Assembly (NCBI GenBank): GCA_022447885.1
Contig: JAKUTA010000013.1
Coordinates: 1-13,176 of the forward strand
Source: Candidatus Poseidoniales archaeon
Lineage (GTDB): Archaea; Thermoplasmatota; Poseidoniia; Poseidoniales; Thalassarchaeaceae
DNA: 13,176 nucleotides
Direction: 5' to 3'
The position numbers were made by a program, and so were the translations under genes. The notes beneath the pieces are model-generated. The model was not told the DNA's origin. It worked only from the letters and a program-made list of their open reading frames with translations, and ran no database searches. Every line of letters begins with the position of its first letter. The first letter of the stretch is position 1. Below are positions 6,705 to 13,176 of the stretch, in pieces.

Positions 6705-6983
6705 ATGAACAGACGACGACTGATGACCGCCTTGCTCGGCCTGTTGCTGTGTTCGGCGATCGTCTTCAGCGGCTGCATCGCCGAATTGGACGACGATGAC
6801 GATGAGGACAAGCAATGCGAGGAATGGGCCTACTGGAACAATAACGGCTCGACCGAAGGCTGCCCGTACGCCGACGATGACGATGGCCGCTTTCTCGGTT
6901 CTCCTGTGTGGATCCAGGTCACAAGCACTGTTGGCATGCTCGGCATCGCCGCGATGGTGCTCACTCGGCGCGCGGCAGATTGA
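6705..6983 (+). CDS. Small acidic lipoprotein with C-terminal membrane segment
   Basis: A 92-residue predicted secreted protein. MNRRR followed by a hydrophobic run ends in a lipobox-like FSGC (21-24), so Cys24 may be lipid-modified after cleavage. The mature part starts with an Asp-rich stretch (ELDDDDDEDK, 27-36), carries Cys38 and Cys53 that could form a disulphide, has a second acidic run (DDDD, 57-60), and ends in a hydrophobic segment (about 68-86) followed by TRR. It may therefore be tethered at both ends, with a short acidic loop outside. Family unknown; metal or cation binding by the Asp runs is a guess. It starts 49 bases after uvrC and ends 24 bases before the DUF309 gene, so the three may be co-transcribed. 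No Shine-Dalgarno is seen. Confidence 0.75.
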   Translation: MNRRRLMTALLGLLLCSAIVFSGCIAELDDDDDEDKQCEEWAYWNNNGSTEGCPYADDDDGRFLGSPVWIQVTSTVGMLGIAAMVLTRRAAD

Positions 6984-7007
6984 AACGCCATTCGTCCACG
7001 AACGCAT

Positions 7008-7421
7008 GTGGCCGAGTCACCCCAGTTGTCCGACGAGGAGCAGGAATGGCTGCACGCGGGAATCGCGCTGTTTGATTCCGGCCGCTTCTGGGATGCACAC
7101 GAGGCGTGGGAGGATCTGTGGAAGTCACTCAGGGCGCGCCAGGCGGACCCACCCCACGTCCACGGAATCCAAGGGCTGATCCAGTGCGCCGCCGTGCTGC
7201 TCAAGGTGGAGGAGAGGAACAGCCGGGGCGTCGTCAACCTGTGGGCCAAGCTGACCGACAAACTCGGGACACCCGACGAACCCGAACTCGACAATCTGTG
7301 GGTGGTCAACGTGCGAGAACTCCTGAACGACCTGCTTCCCTTCGTCGAAGATGCAGCCACTGAAGACCCGACTTGGGCGCTCGATTCGACCAGCGTCAAA
7401 CTCAGCCGGCCAGACACATGA
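7008..7421 (+). CDS. DUF309 family protein
   Basis: A 137-residue all-helical soluble protein carrying the DUF309 signature: GIALFDSGRFWDAHEAWEDLW (starting at residue 18), followed by HGIQGLIQCAAVLLK (52-66) and an Asn-Arg/Gly helix typical of the second repeat. The invariant Trp, His and Glu of the WDAHEAWE block are present. The biochemical role of the family is not established. The start is GTG at 7008; the overlapping ATG at 7006 is out of frame. The gene follows uvrC and the small lipoprotein and converges on the RAM-domain operon across 36 bases. Confidence 0.9.
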   Translation: MAESPQLSDEEQEWLHAGIALFDSGRFWDAHEAWEDLWKSLRARQADPPHVHGIQGLIQCAAVLLKVEERNSRGVVNLWAKLTDKLGTPDEPELDNLWVVNVRELLNDLLPFVEDAATEDPTWALDSTSVKLSRPDT

Positions 7422-7457
7422 GAGGGATTCTCACTGCGAGAGACTCCGAATGAAGTC

Positions 7458-7691
7458 TCAGATCTCGGCGCCGATGAGGGTGCGCGTCTCACTGACCCCG
7501 TCAAGACAGCGGATGTCCTCGATGATGCAACGGGTGAGCGCCACCTCGTCGTCCGCCTCGACCTTGGCGATGACATCGAACTCACCGAACACACCCCAGC
7601 GACCGGTGACCAGCTCGATGGCGTCGAGCGCGTCGCGTACAGACCGCTCGAATCCTGCCCGAGTCGTGATCAAAACGAATCCGACAGCCAT
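7458..7691 (-). CDS. Stand-alone Lrp/AsnC ligand-binding (RAM) domain protein, second gene of pair
   Basis: A 77-residue protein made only of the AsnC_trans_reg/RAM alpha-beta sandwich, with no DNA-binding helix-turn-helix. Family marks are the N-terminal strand GFVLITT, the central GRWGVFGEFDVIAKV with the conserved Gly-Glu-Phe-Asp turn, and the closing DGVSETRTLI. In Lrp/AsnC regulators this domain binds amino acids or related small molecules and drives dimer-to-octamer assembly. Stand-alone versions are common in archaea and bacteria and may sense ligands or form mixed assemblies with full-length Lrp proteins. It is 36% identical by eye (28 of 77, ungapped) to its upstream partner. ATG at 7691 is supported by a strong Shine-Dalgarno, and the gene follows its partner after nine bases. 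Confidence 0.93.
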   Translation of the reverse strand: MAVGFVLITTRAGFERSVRDALDAIELVTGRWGVFGEFDVIAKVEADDEVALTRCIIEDIRCLDGVSETRTLIGAEI

Positions 7692-7693
7692 CT

Positions 7694-7702
7694 CATCACC
7701 TC
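7694..7702 (-). promoter_or_regulatory. Shine-Dalgarno of the second RAM gene
   Basis: On the minus strand GAGGTGATG runs directly from the stop codon of the first RAM gene (TGA at 7703-7701) into the gap before ATG 7691. It matches the anti-Shine-Dalgarno complement GGAGGTGAT at eight consecutive positions. This confirms the start at 7691 and indicates translation from an internal site on a two-gene mRNA. The first genes of transcripts here lack such a site. Confidence 0.75.
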
Positions 7703-7934
7703 AGAAGTCCACCGCGATCAGAGTCTGCGATTCGAGCACACCGTCGATGCTGCGCAACTTTTCGATGAGCAGCGTCGTCAACTCCTTCGGGTTCGCGCAC
7801 TGCACGCACGCGAGCAGGTCATACTCCCCGTAAAGGGCGTGCGTCTCCACCACCTGGTCGAGATCAGACAGCGCCAGATAGACGTCTCTCTCCCGCGACG
7901 GCTCGGTCTTGAAGAGCACGAATGCAGTGTCCAC
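7701..7934 (-). CDS. Stand-alone Lrp/AsnC ligand-binding (RAM) domain protein, first gene of pair
   Basis: A 77-residue RAM domain without helix-turn-helix, read from GTG at 7934. It has the initial strand AFVLFKT, the turn GEYDLLACV and the end DGVLESQTLI. A longer reading from GTG 7967 adds 11 residues that match nothing in the family; starting at 7934 gives exactly the length of the downstream paralogue and an ungapped alignment with it, so I prefer 7934. Like its partner it probably binds a small metabolite such as an amino acid and oligomerises, perhaps forming hetero-oligomers with the neighbour. The pair most likely arose by tandem duplication with substantial divergence. A TATA-like box lies about 27 bases upstream, fitting a leaderless transcript. 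Confidence 0.92.
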   Translation of the reverse strand: MDTAFVLFKTEPSRERDVYLALSDLDQVVETHALYGEYDLLACVQCANPKELTTLLIEKLRSIDGVLESQTLIAVDF

Positions 7935-7957
7935 GAGGTCCGTCGACCCACGACTCC

Positions 7958-7964
7958 ATGATAA
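7958..7964 (-). promoter_or_regulatory. TATA-like box of the RAM operon
   Basis: On the minus strand TTATCAT stands in otherwise GC-rich sequence, centred about 27 bases before GTG 7934. That is the spacing expected for an archaeal TATA box on a leaderless mRNA. A short inverted pair AACAC/GTGTT (7963-7967 and 7985-7989) overlaps its upstream side and could be an operator, though five-base arms are weak evidence. Confidence 0.4.
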
Positions 7965-8098
7965 CACATTCCGTTCAAGAAGCAGTGTTCACCCAGAGGG
8001 GAGAGGTGGGCATCACAGCAGGCGCGCACCGAACGTTTGGGCGGGCATGTTGTGGGTGATTCGTTGGGGAATCCGGGGTTCTCTCAGGTGGGAATGGG

Positions 8099-8104
8099 TT
8101 TATT
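8099..8104 (+). promoter_or_regulatory. TATA-like box of the DUF2493/SLOG gene
   Basis: TTTATT, preceded by the purine-rich GGAATGGG that could act as a BRE, is centred about 27 bases before ATG 8128. No Shine-Dalgarno lies between it and the start. Position and context fit a leaderless archaeal promoter and match the spacing seen on the other strand for the RAM operon. Confidence 0.45.
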
Positions 8105-8127
8105 GCCGCAGACCCCCATGTGCGCCC

Positions 8128-8577
8128 ATGGCGGATACCTCAGGCGGAGAGGTGGTCGACCGATTGGGCGGCAAGGACCTGAACAAGGACGGGCGCATCG
8201 TCAACCTGGCCATCGTCGGCTCCAGCCGCTTCTACGACTACGGGCTCGTCGAGGAGGCGATCGAGGAGTGGATCGGGCTGGAGGCCAACCCGGATCTGGT
8301 GATCGTAGGCGGCGCGAGCGGCGTCGATTACCTCGCCGAGCGCTGGTGCGACAACAACAACGTCGACATCGCCGTGTTCTCCGAGGAATGGATCAACCCG
8401 CGCGGAGGGCTGGAGGATGCGGGAAGGCAAGAGGCAGCCACATCGCTGACACATCAGATCCTCGATGCAGCCACACACATCCTCGCCTTCCCCTCACCGA
8501 CGAGCAAATGGACGCGCATAGTCATCGGTTTGGCACAGGAGCGCGGCATCCCGCTGATCGTGCACGAAGTCGAGTGA
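8128..8577 (+). CDS. DUF2493 / SLOG-superfamily (YspA, cpYpsA-related) protein
   Basis: A 149-residue Rossmann-like soluble protein. NLAIVGSSRFYDYGLVEEAI (26-45) matches the first strand, glycine turn and helix of DUF2493. VIVGGASGVDYLAERWC (58-74) matches the family GGARGADRLAE block, which in SLOG proteins forms the phosphate-binding site for nucleotide or ADP-ribose-like ligands. The segment around FSEEWINPRGG, AGRQEAA and ATHILAF completes the fold, and TSKWTRIVIGLAQERGIPLIV takes the place of the usual GT-rich helix. The exact ligand is unknown; some SLOG relatives act as nucleotide-signal sensors or in phage conflict, but nothing here proves that. Longer in-frame starts upstream encode sequence outside the domain, so ATG 8128 is chosen. 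The gene diverges from the RAM operon and ends 58 bases before the giant secreted protein. Confidence 0.85.
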   Translation: MADTSGGEVVDRLGGKDLNKDGRIVNLAIVGSSRFYDYGLVEEAIEEWIGLEANPDLVIVGGASGVDYLAERWCDNNNVDIAVFSEEWINPRGGLEDAGRQEAATSLTHQILDAATHILAFPSPTSKWTRIVIGLAQERGIPLIVHEVE

Positions 8578-8581
8578 ACAG

Positions 8582-8598
8582 CCCCGATGCAGTCGGGG
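8582..8598 (+). other. Small hairpin between the SLOG gene and the giant gene
   Basis: CCCCGA (8582-8587) pairs perfectly with TCGGGG (8593-8598) around a five-base loop, starting five bases after the SLOG stop codon. No T tract follows, so it is not a typical terminator. It could slow polymerase, protect an mRNA end, or be accidental. Confidence 0.35.
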
Positions 8599-8635
8599 GA
8601 ACCATCAAACAGGGAAGGTAGCGGGTGGGCGCCCC

Positions 8636-11600
8636 ATGCAGGCGAGCGCGAGCGCGAGATGTGCGCTCGCCCTGGTGGTGCTGATGCTGGCGAGCAGCCT
8701 GCTCGGACTCACCCCTGCTGCGCAGGTGGCGCAGCCGAGCGATGCGGTGCTCACCCCTGAGGTTCAGCCGGCTGGCGCAAGGGCGCTCACCGTCTGGTCT
8801 GGAACGGTCATGGTGAACGGGGATTACACCGTGGCGTCCGGAGATGAACTGCGCATCCTGGCGGGCGCCGACATCCAGATGGGACCGGGTGTCAGGATCT
8901 ACGTCGACGGCAAGTTGACCGCTCAAGGCACAGCAGCCAATCCGGTCACGGTCAGTGTCCAGCAGGCATTCATCTGGCATGACGGCTTCCAGTTCAACGC
9001 CACGAGCCGCGGGCGGGGAAGCCACCTCCAGAACATGACCATCAGCGACGCTCAGTATGGAATAACGATCTACGATTCCAACCCGGTCATCGATGACCTC
9101 TACCTGGACAACCCCGACTACGTCGGCATCGACCTGTTCAACTCGGCCAGTCCGATCATCCGCCGACTCACGGTGCAGGGTGGCGGCCAGGACGTCCACG
9201 GCGCGGAGACGCATTGGCGCTACGGCATCGGTCTGTCAGTCGGTGCCGGCAGCGCGCCGTTCGTCCAAGGAGCCAACTTCGACAACCTGATCACGCGGGC
9301 CGTCTCCTACTGGAGGGGCAGCGGCGGTGTGCTGCGCGACCTGAACATCAGCAACATCTCCGGAGCGACCCTGAACATCTCGGCGGGCATCTACGTCGAT
9401 GATTCACTCCCGCTGTTCGAGGACGTCTCGATCACCCGCAGTGACCACGGTGTCTACATCATGCACACGATGGACAACATGACCACCAGGCCGGTGTTCC
9501 GGCGCATCACCATCGAGGACAGCCAGTTCCGCGGGGTGAAGATAGACAAGGAGGATCACTGGAACTTCACCACCTACATGATGGCCCGTTTCCACGATCT
9601 GGAGGTCTCGGGCACGGGTGGCCCGGGAGCGCGCACTCCAGGGCTGGCGACCGCTGCCATCGAACTCAACACCAGCGGTGGCTGGTTCGAGAACGTCAAC
9701 ATACACGACAACCCTGTGAACGGAATCAAGCTCTACATGACCGACCCGTCGACGACCTTCGTCAACACCACCATCACCTCCAGTGGCGCCAGCATGGGGG
9801 GAACCCACAACATGGCGGGCTTCTACAGCAGGAGCAGCAACAACGGCGGACCGACACTCCAGAATCTGGACGTTTCTGATTCTCCGGGCAGTGGCATCTT
9901 CATCACCAAGGGGTCGATCAGCGGCTCTGACTGGTACAGCCACGACAACGGCGCCGAAGGCGTCTACATACGCGAGATGTTCCCCAACGTGGACGGCATC
10001 ACCGTCGAGGACAACGGTCATTCCGGCATTCGCGTCTACGATTCCAAACAGGTCTGGCTCTCCAACGTGACCAGCAGCAACAACGGTGTCTCAGCGACCT
10101 CGCCTGACCAGGGCGCCGGTCTGGTGTTCATCAAGTCCAACGACGTGATGAGCGCGGGCAACATAGTTCGCTGCCGCGGCTGCAGTTCCACCGGCGATGC
10201 GTGGGGTGGCGTCTACATCGAGGACAGCATCGACCTCAGGCTGGAGGACCTCGAGGTGCATGACCCGGGCAACGGCCAGCCGGCGATTCAGGCGGACAAT
10301 GATGGCATGATCTGGAACGGATACCTCGAGATTCTCGGCGCGGACATCTGGATGAACTCCTCTTCGACCCCGGCCATCGACCTGAACGTCGTCGATGCGC
10401 GCATCGATGGTCTGGTGCTGATGACCAGCAACCATACCGGGTTGAACTGGCTGGGCTCCGCCGTCCCATCGGCCCTCTCGAACAGCACCCTGCGCGGTCA
10501 GGACTGCCTCACGCTCGCTTCGATGCCGCTGCGCGAATCCTGGAACCTCGACCTGCACGCGGACTGCATGGGAACGGTGAGCATCATCGAGAGCGAGGTC
10601 AACCTCACCGGTTCCAGTTCCGCCTCCGGAGCGGTGAGCATAGGTCCGAACACGCACCTGCGCCTGATCTCCACGCACCCTCTGCAGCCGTCCACGATTC
10701 CCAGCAGTTCAACGGTGGACCACATGCAGTACGTCCATCTTTGGGCGGTCAACCAGAATGGACACGGGCTGCCCAACGCGTTCGTCAATCTCTCCTTCTC
10801 ACAATACGAATCCGACCTCAACATGACGCTGCCGCAGTCGGGCGACGCCGTGCTCGGACCGTTCATCGGCCAGCGGTTCGAGTCAACTGGAGCCAGCGCG
10901 ATCACCGACCTGTGGGCCGGCTGCGAGTATGACAACACGAGCAACACCACCGGTCCACACTCCCTGAACTGGGACCTGCTGGTGTTGTGTTCGATCCTGC
11001 TGGCAAACCAGCCTCCGTTCATCGTCTGGGACGAGCCGCTCAACGGGACGGTCGTCAGCAGTGGTGCCCAACTGCTGTTCAACGCCAGCGCGTCATGGGA
11101 TCTGGACGATGACCCGCTCTCATACAACTGGACGAGCAGCATCGATGGCGACATCAGCACCGGCTGCACGATGTCAGGCAACGGTTCACTGTTCTACGCC
11201 AACAGCGGTCCATCATCAGTCTGCCCTGTGTCCGATGGAGTTCACCAGTTCACGCTCGAGGTGTGTGACGACCAGGGCCACTGCGTCTACGAGACGCGCA
11301 TCATCGAACTGACCAACATGCCTCCTGATCTCGATGTTCACGTGCATCCGCATCCGCAGATGGATGGAGTGGTGCGAGCGAACTTCACCGAGATCGTGTT
11401 CATCAACGCCAGCAACAGCTCCGACCCGGAAGGCGATGTGATCCACTGTTGGACCTGGGCCTCCTATCGCGCTCAGCCGCAGAGCAACTGGAGCACTGTG
11501 CCCTGCCCGATGTACTGGAACGAGACCTTCTCCGATTCACCGGAACGCTTGTTCACCTACCACATGGGGTTCTGGGATGGAGTCAATCCTGAGGTGTACT

Positions 11601-13176
11601 ACAACTTCTCCGTCGAGCTGGTGAACGAGTTCCCGCATCCGTCCTTCAGCGTCAGCCGCAGCGCCAACAACTCCGACTCGCTCGTCTGGCTGGACGGCAC
11701 ATCCTCGTTCGACCCCGAGGGCGACACCATCGGCGCTTGGTGGCATTCGAGCATCGACGGCGACCTCACCGATGACGACGGCGACCTGCTGGTGTGGACC
11801 GGCCACCTGTCCGCCGGCACGCACACGCTCTCACTCAGGCTGACCGATGATGATTCGTACCACATCAACCAGTGGTCCGCACCCTTCCAGATGACGCTCG
11901 TGGTGGACAACTCACCGCCCGTGGCGCACATCGAACTACCCGCTGATGGGCTCGTCACCAACTCCTCCGAGTTGATCGTCTTCTCCGCCTACGGCTCCGG
12001 TGATTGGGATGCACTCTGTTCGGAGTCCTTCCCGGGAATGTCGAGCGGATGGCTGTGCAACCCGGACGCTTCGGGCATCCCCGATACCGTGACCGCGCTG
12101 TGGACCTCCAACCAGTTGACAGCACCGATCGGGACGGACTGGGAGATCCAGGCGTGGCTGCCCGCCGGTGAGCATGTCATCACGCTCACCGTGGAGGATG
12201 GCAACAACCTGCCCGTCACCGCCCTCATCAGCGTAAGCGTCGGCCCCTCGGCGCCGGTGCTCGTGCTCGATTCACCGATTCCGGACATCGAGGTGGTGAG
12301 CGACGAACTGATCCTGTTCGATGCGCAGCGCTCCTGGGACCCGGATGACGACAACTTCGTGCTCACCATCGAGTCCGACCTGCTCGAAGAGCCGATTCTC
12401 GACGAGGTATCGCCCCACTTCTGGTACACCCGCTACGTGCCCGCCGGCCTGCACTCGCTCACGATCACGCTCACAGATTCCACCGGCCGTTCCTCCGTGC
12501 ACACCCAGTTCATGCGCGTGCTCGCCTCACCGCCGGTGGCGGTCATCGCCTCGCCGCTCGACGGCCAACTGTTCGGCCCGGGCGCATCCATATCCCTCAA
12601 CGGCAGCGACTCGTATGACGCCGATGACGACATCATCCTCTACCGCTGGTACGTCGGCTCCGGCAGCACCGCCGAGGTGCTCAACGAGACACCTGACGCG
12701 CTGCAGTTTCTGCCGCCTGGGGAGTACCTCATCTCGCTGCAGGTGAAGGACAGCAGAGGAACCTCGGGATGGGCGTTCGCCAACATCACCGTCGAATCCT
12801 CCTGGCCGGTGATGACCGACCTGCTGCTTGAACCGGGCAGGATGCATGCAGGGGAGAAGGAGACCATCACGGCGCGGGCTTGGGTGGATGACCCGGATGG
12901 GACCACCTGGGAGTGCGTCGGCTGGGCGTCACAGGGATCGGATGTCAAGGAGCAGTTCTACCTCAGGGACGACGGGACGGGAGCTGATGCGTATGCCGGC
13001 GACGGCATCTGGTCCGGCCGGGTCGTCTTCACGCCCGGTCGGGAGGGGTGGGTGAACGTCGAGGCGTTGTGCCGCGACGGTCCCCTCGAGGAACCACGGT
13101 TGTCCAACCGGTTGTCGAACACCATCCAAGTCGAGGGTGCTGCGCAACAGTCGTCCATGCTCGACGCGTTCACGGA
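8636..13176 (+). CDS. Giant secreted beta-helix and PKD/Ig-like repeat protein (3' partial)
   Basis: From ATG 8636 the frame stays open for 1,513 codons to the window edge with no stop. Residues 1-35 are a Sec signal peptide (Arg8, then ALALVVLMLASSLLGL, cleavage near PAAQVAQ). Residues about 51-685 are a right-handed parallel beta-helix: a capping segment (VWSGTVMVNGDYTVASGDEL) followed by many turns of the type LxNMTISD, GIxIYDS, and Asn/Ser ladders. Residues about 695-790 form an Ig-like linker with NGHGLPNAFV. PKD/Ig-like units begin near 792, 895, 999, 1093, 1205, 1298 and 1390, most opening with PPV-type motifs and holding SxDPDxD and AGxHxLTLxVxD. Residues 1445-1461 hold DDGTGADAYAGDGIWSG, a probable calcium-type loop. 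Many Asn-X-Ser/Thr sequons suggest glycosylation. It is probably an adhesin, S-layer-associated protein or glycan-binding/degrading enzyme; no catalytic site is recognised. Confidence 0.92.
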   Translation, partial: MQASASARCALALVVLMLASSLLGLTPAAQVAQPSDAVLTPEVQPAGARALTVWSGTVMVNGDYTVASGDELRILAGADIQMGPGVRIYVDGKLTAQGTAANPVTVSVQQAFIWHDGFQFNATSRGRGSHLQNMTISDAQYGITIYDSNPVIDDLYLDNPDYVGIDLFNSASPIIRRLTVQGGGQDVHGAETHWRYGIGLSVGAGSAPFVQGANFDNLITRAVSYWRGSGGVLRDLNISNISGATLNISAGIYVDDSLPLFEDVSITRSDHGVYIMHTMDNMTTRPVFRRITIEDSQFRGVKIDKEDHWNFTTYMMARFHDLEVSGTGGPGARTPGLATAAIELNTSGGWFENVNIHDNPVNGIKLYMTDPSTTFVNTTITSSGASMGGTHNMAGFYSRSSNNGGPTLQNLDVSDSPGSGIFITKGSISGSDWYSHDNGAEGVYIREMFPNVDGITVEDNGHSGIRVYDSKQVWLSNVTSSNNGVSATSPDQGAGLVFIKSNDVMSAGNIVRCRGCSSTGDAWGGVYIEDSIDLRLEDLEVHDPGNGQPAIQADNDGMIWNGYLEILGADIWMNSSSTPAIDLNVVDARIDGLVLMTSNHTGLNWLGSAVPSALSNSTLRGQDCLTLASMPLRESWNLDLHADCMGTVSIIESEVNLTGSSSASGAVSIGPNTHLRLISTHPLQPSTIPSSSTVDHMQYVHLWAVNQNGHGLPNAFVNLSFSQYESDLNMTLPQSGDAVLGPFIGQRFESTGASAITDLWAGCEYDNTSNTTGPHSLNWDLLVLCSILLANQPPFIVWDEPLNGTVVSSGAQLLFNASASWDLDDDPLSYNWTSSIDGDISTGCTMSGNGSLFYANSGPSSVCPVSDGVHQFTLEVCDDQGHCVYETRIIELTNMPPDLDVHVHPHPQMDGVVRANFTEIVFINASNSSDPEGDVIHCWTWASYRAQPQSNWSTVPCPMYWNETFSDSPERLFTYHMGFWDGVNPEVYYNFSVELVNEFPHPSFSVSRSANNSDSLVWLDGTSSFDPEGDTIGAWWHSSIDGDLTDDDGDLLVWTGHLSAGTHTLSLRLTDDDSYHINQWSAPFQMTLVVDNSPPVAHIELPADGLVTNSSELIVFSAYGSGDWDALCSESFPGMSSGWLCNPDASGIPDTVTALWTSNQLTAPIGTDWEIQAWLPAGEHVITLTVEDGNNLPVTALISVSVGPSAPVLVLDSPIPDIEVVSDELILFDAQRSWDPDDDNFVLTIESDLLEEPILDEVSPHFWYTRYVPAGLHSLTITLTDSTGRSSVHTQFMRVLASPPVAVIASPLDGQLFGPGASISLNGSDSYDADDDIILYRWYVGSGSTAEVLNETPDALQFLPPGEYLISLQVKDSRGTSGWAFANITVESSWPVMTDLLLEPGRMHAGEKETITARAWVDDPDGTTWECVGWASQGSDVKEQFYLRDDGTGADAYAGDGIWSGRVVFTPGREGWVNVEALCRDGPLEEPRLSNRLSNTIQVEGAAQQSSMLDAFT

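Noticed and set aside
6830..7594. 254-codon minus-strand ORF across the lipoprotein, DUF309 and RAM genes
   Set aside because: It is Ser/Arg-rich, runs antisense to two supported genes and overlaps a RAM gene in another frame; it has no recognisable motif.
7935..7967. Longer form of the first RAM protein starting at GTG 7967
   Set aside because: The extra 11 residues do not fit the RAM fold, overlap the TATA-like box, and break the equal length with the paralogue.
7909..8127. N-terminal extension of the DUF2493 protein
   Set aside because: It would overlap the divergent RAM gene start and cover the TATA-like promoter; the sequence is Arg/Ser-rich and outside the domain.
8522..13173. Many minus-strand ORFs opposite the giant secreted protein
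   Set aside because: All lie inside one uninterrupted plus-strand frame with signal peptide and repeat domains; they are shadows with Val/Asp/Arg-biased or Ser-rich composition.
1..13176. tRNA, rRNA, insertion sequence or prophage genes
   Set aside because: No cloverleaf-like segment, rRNA stretch, transposase, integrase or phage structural gene was recognised on either strand.

Overview
The window looks like a chromosomal segment of a planktonic archaeon, most likely a Marine Group II / Poseidoniales-type Thermoplasmatota. This is an inference from gene content: GC-rich genes, twin stand-alone Lrp/AsnC ligand-binding domains, a winged-helix STAND ATPase, a bacterial-type UvrC, very large secreted beta-helix/PKD-like surface proteins, and starts with a TATA-like box about 27 bases upstream and no Shine-Dalgarno (leaderless pattern). 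No rRNA, tRNA, transposase or CRISPR array was seen, and the taxonomy was not tested by any search.

Layout. (1) 2-2236, +: the 3' part of a large surface protein with one C-terminal membrane anchor and a charged cytoplasmic tail; it is open at the left edge. (2) 2237-2677: a 441-base, AT-richer spacer between converging genes, full of structure: small hairpins, a nested palindrome (2331-2404), a T7 tract and two copies of a 27-base direct repeat. (3) 2678-4897, -: a 739-residue winged-helix/STAND ATPase with a helical C-terminal half, divergent from (4) uvrC (4925-6655, +) across only 27 bases. (5) A small acidic lipoprotein (6705-6983) and a DUF309 protein (7008-7421) follow uvrC on the same strand with short gaps. 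(6) 7458-7934, -: two 77-residue stand-alone RAM domain proteins in a two-gene operon. (7) 8128-8577, +: a DUF2493/SLOG-type nucleotide-binding protein, divergent from the RAM operon. (8) 8636-13176, +: a secreted protein of more than 1,513 residues, with a signal peptide, a long parallel beta-helix and about seven PKD/Ig-like repeats. It has no stop before the right edge, so it is easy to miss in ORF lists that require a stop.

How the parts relate. Envelope proteins lie at both ends, and between them sit repair (UvrC), ATP-dependent signalling or regulation (STAND), amino-acid-type ligand sensing (RAM pair) and nucleotide-ligand sensing (SLOG). Nothing shows that these form one pathway. The least explained parts are the structured convergent spacer and the STAND regulator facing uvrC.
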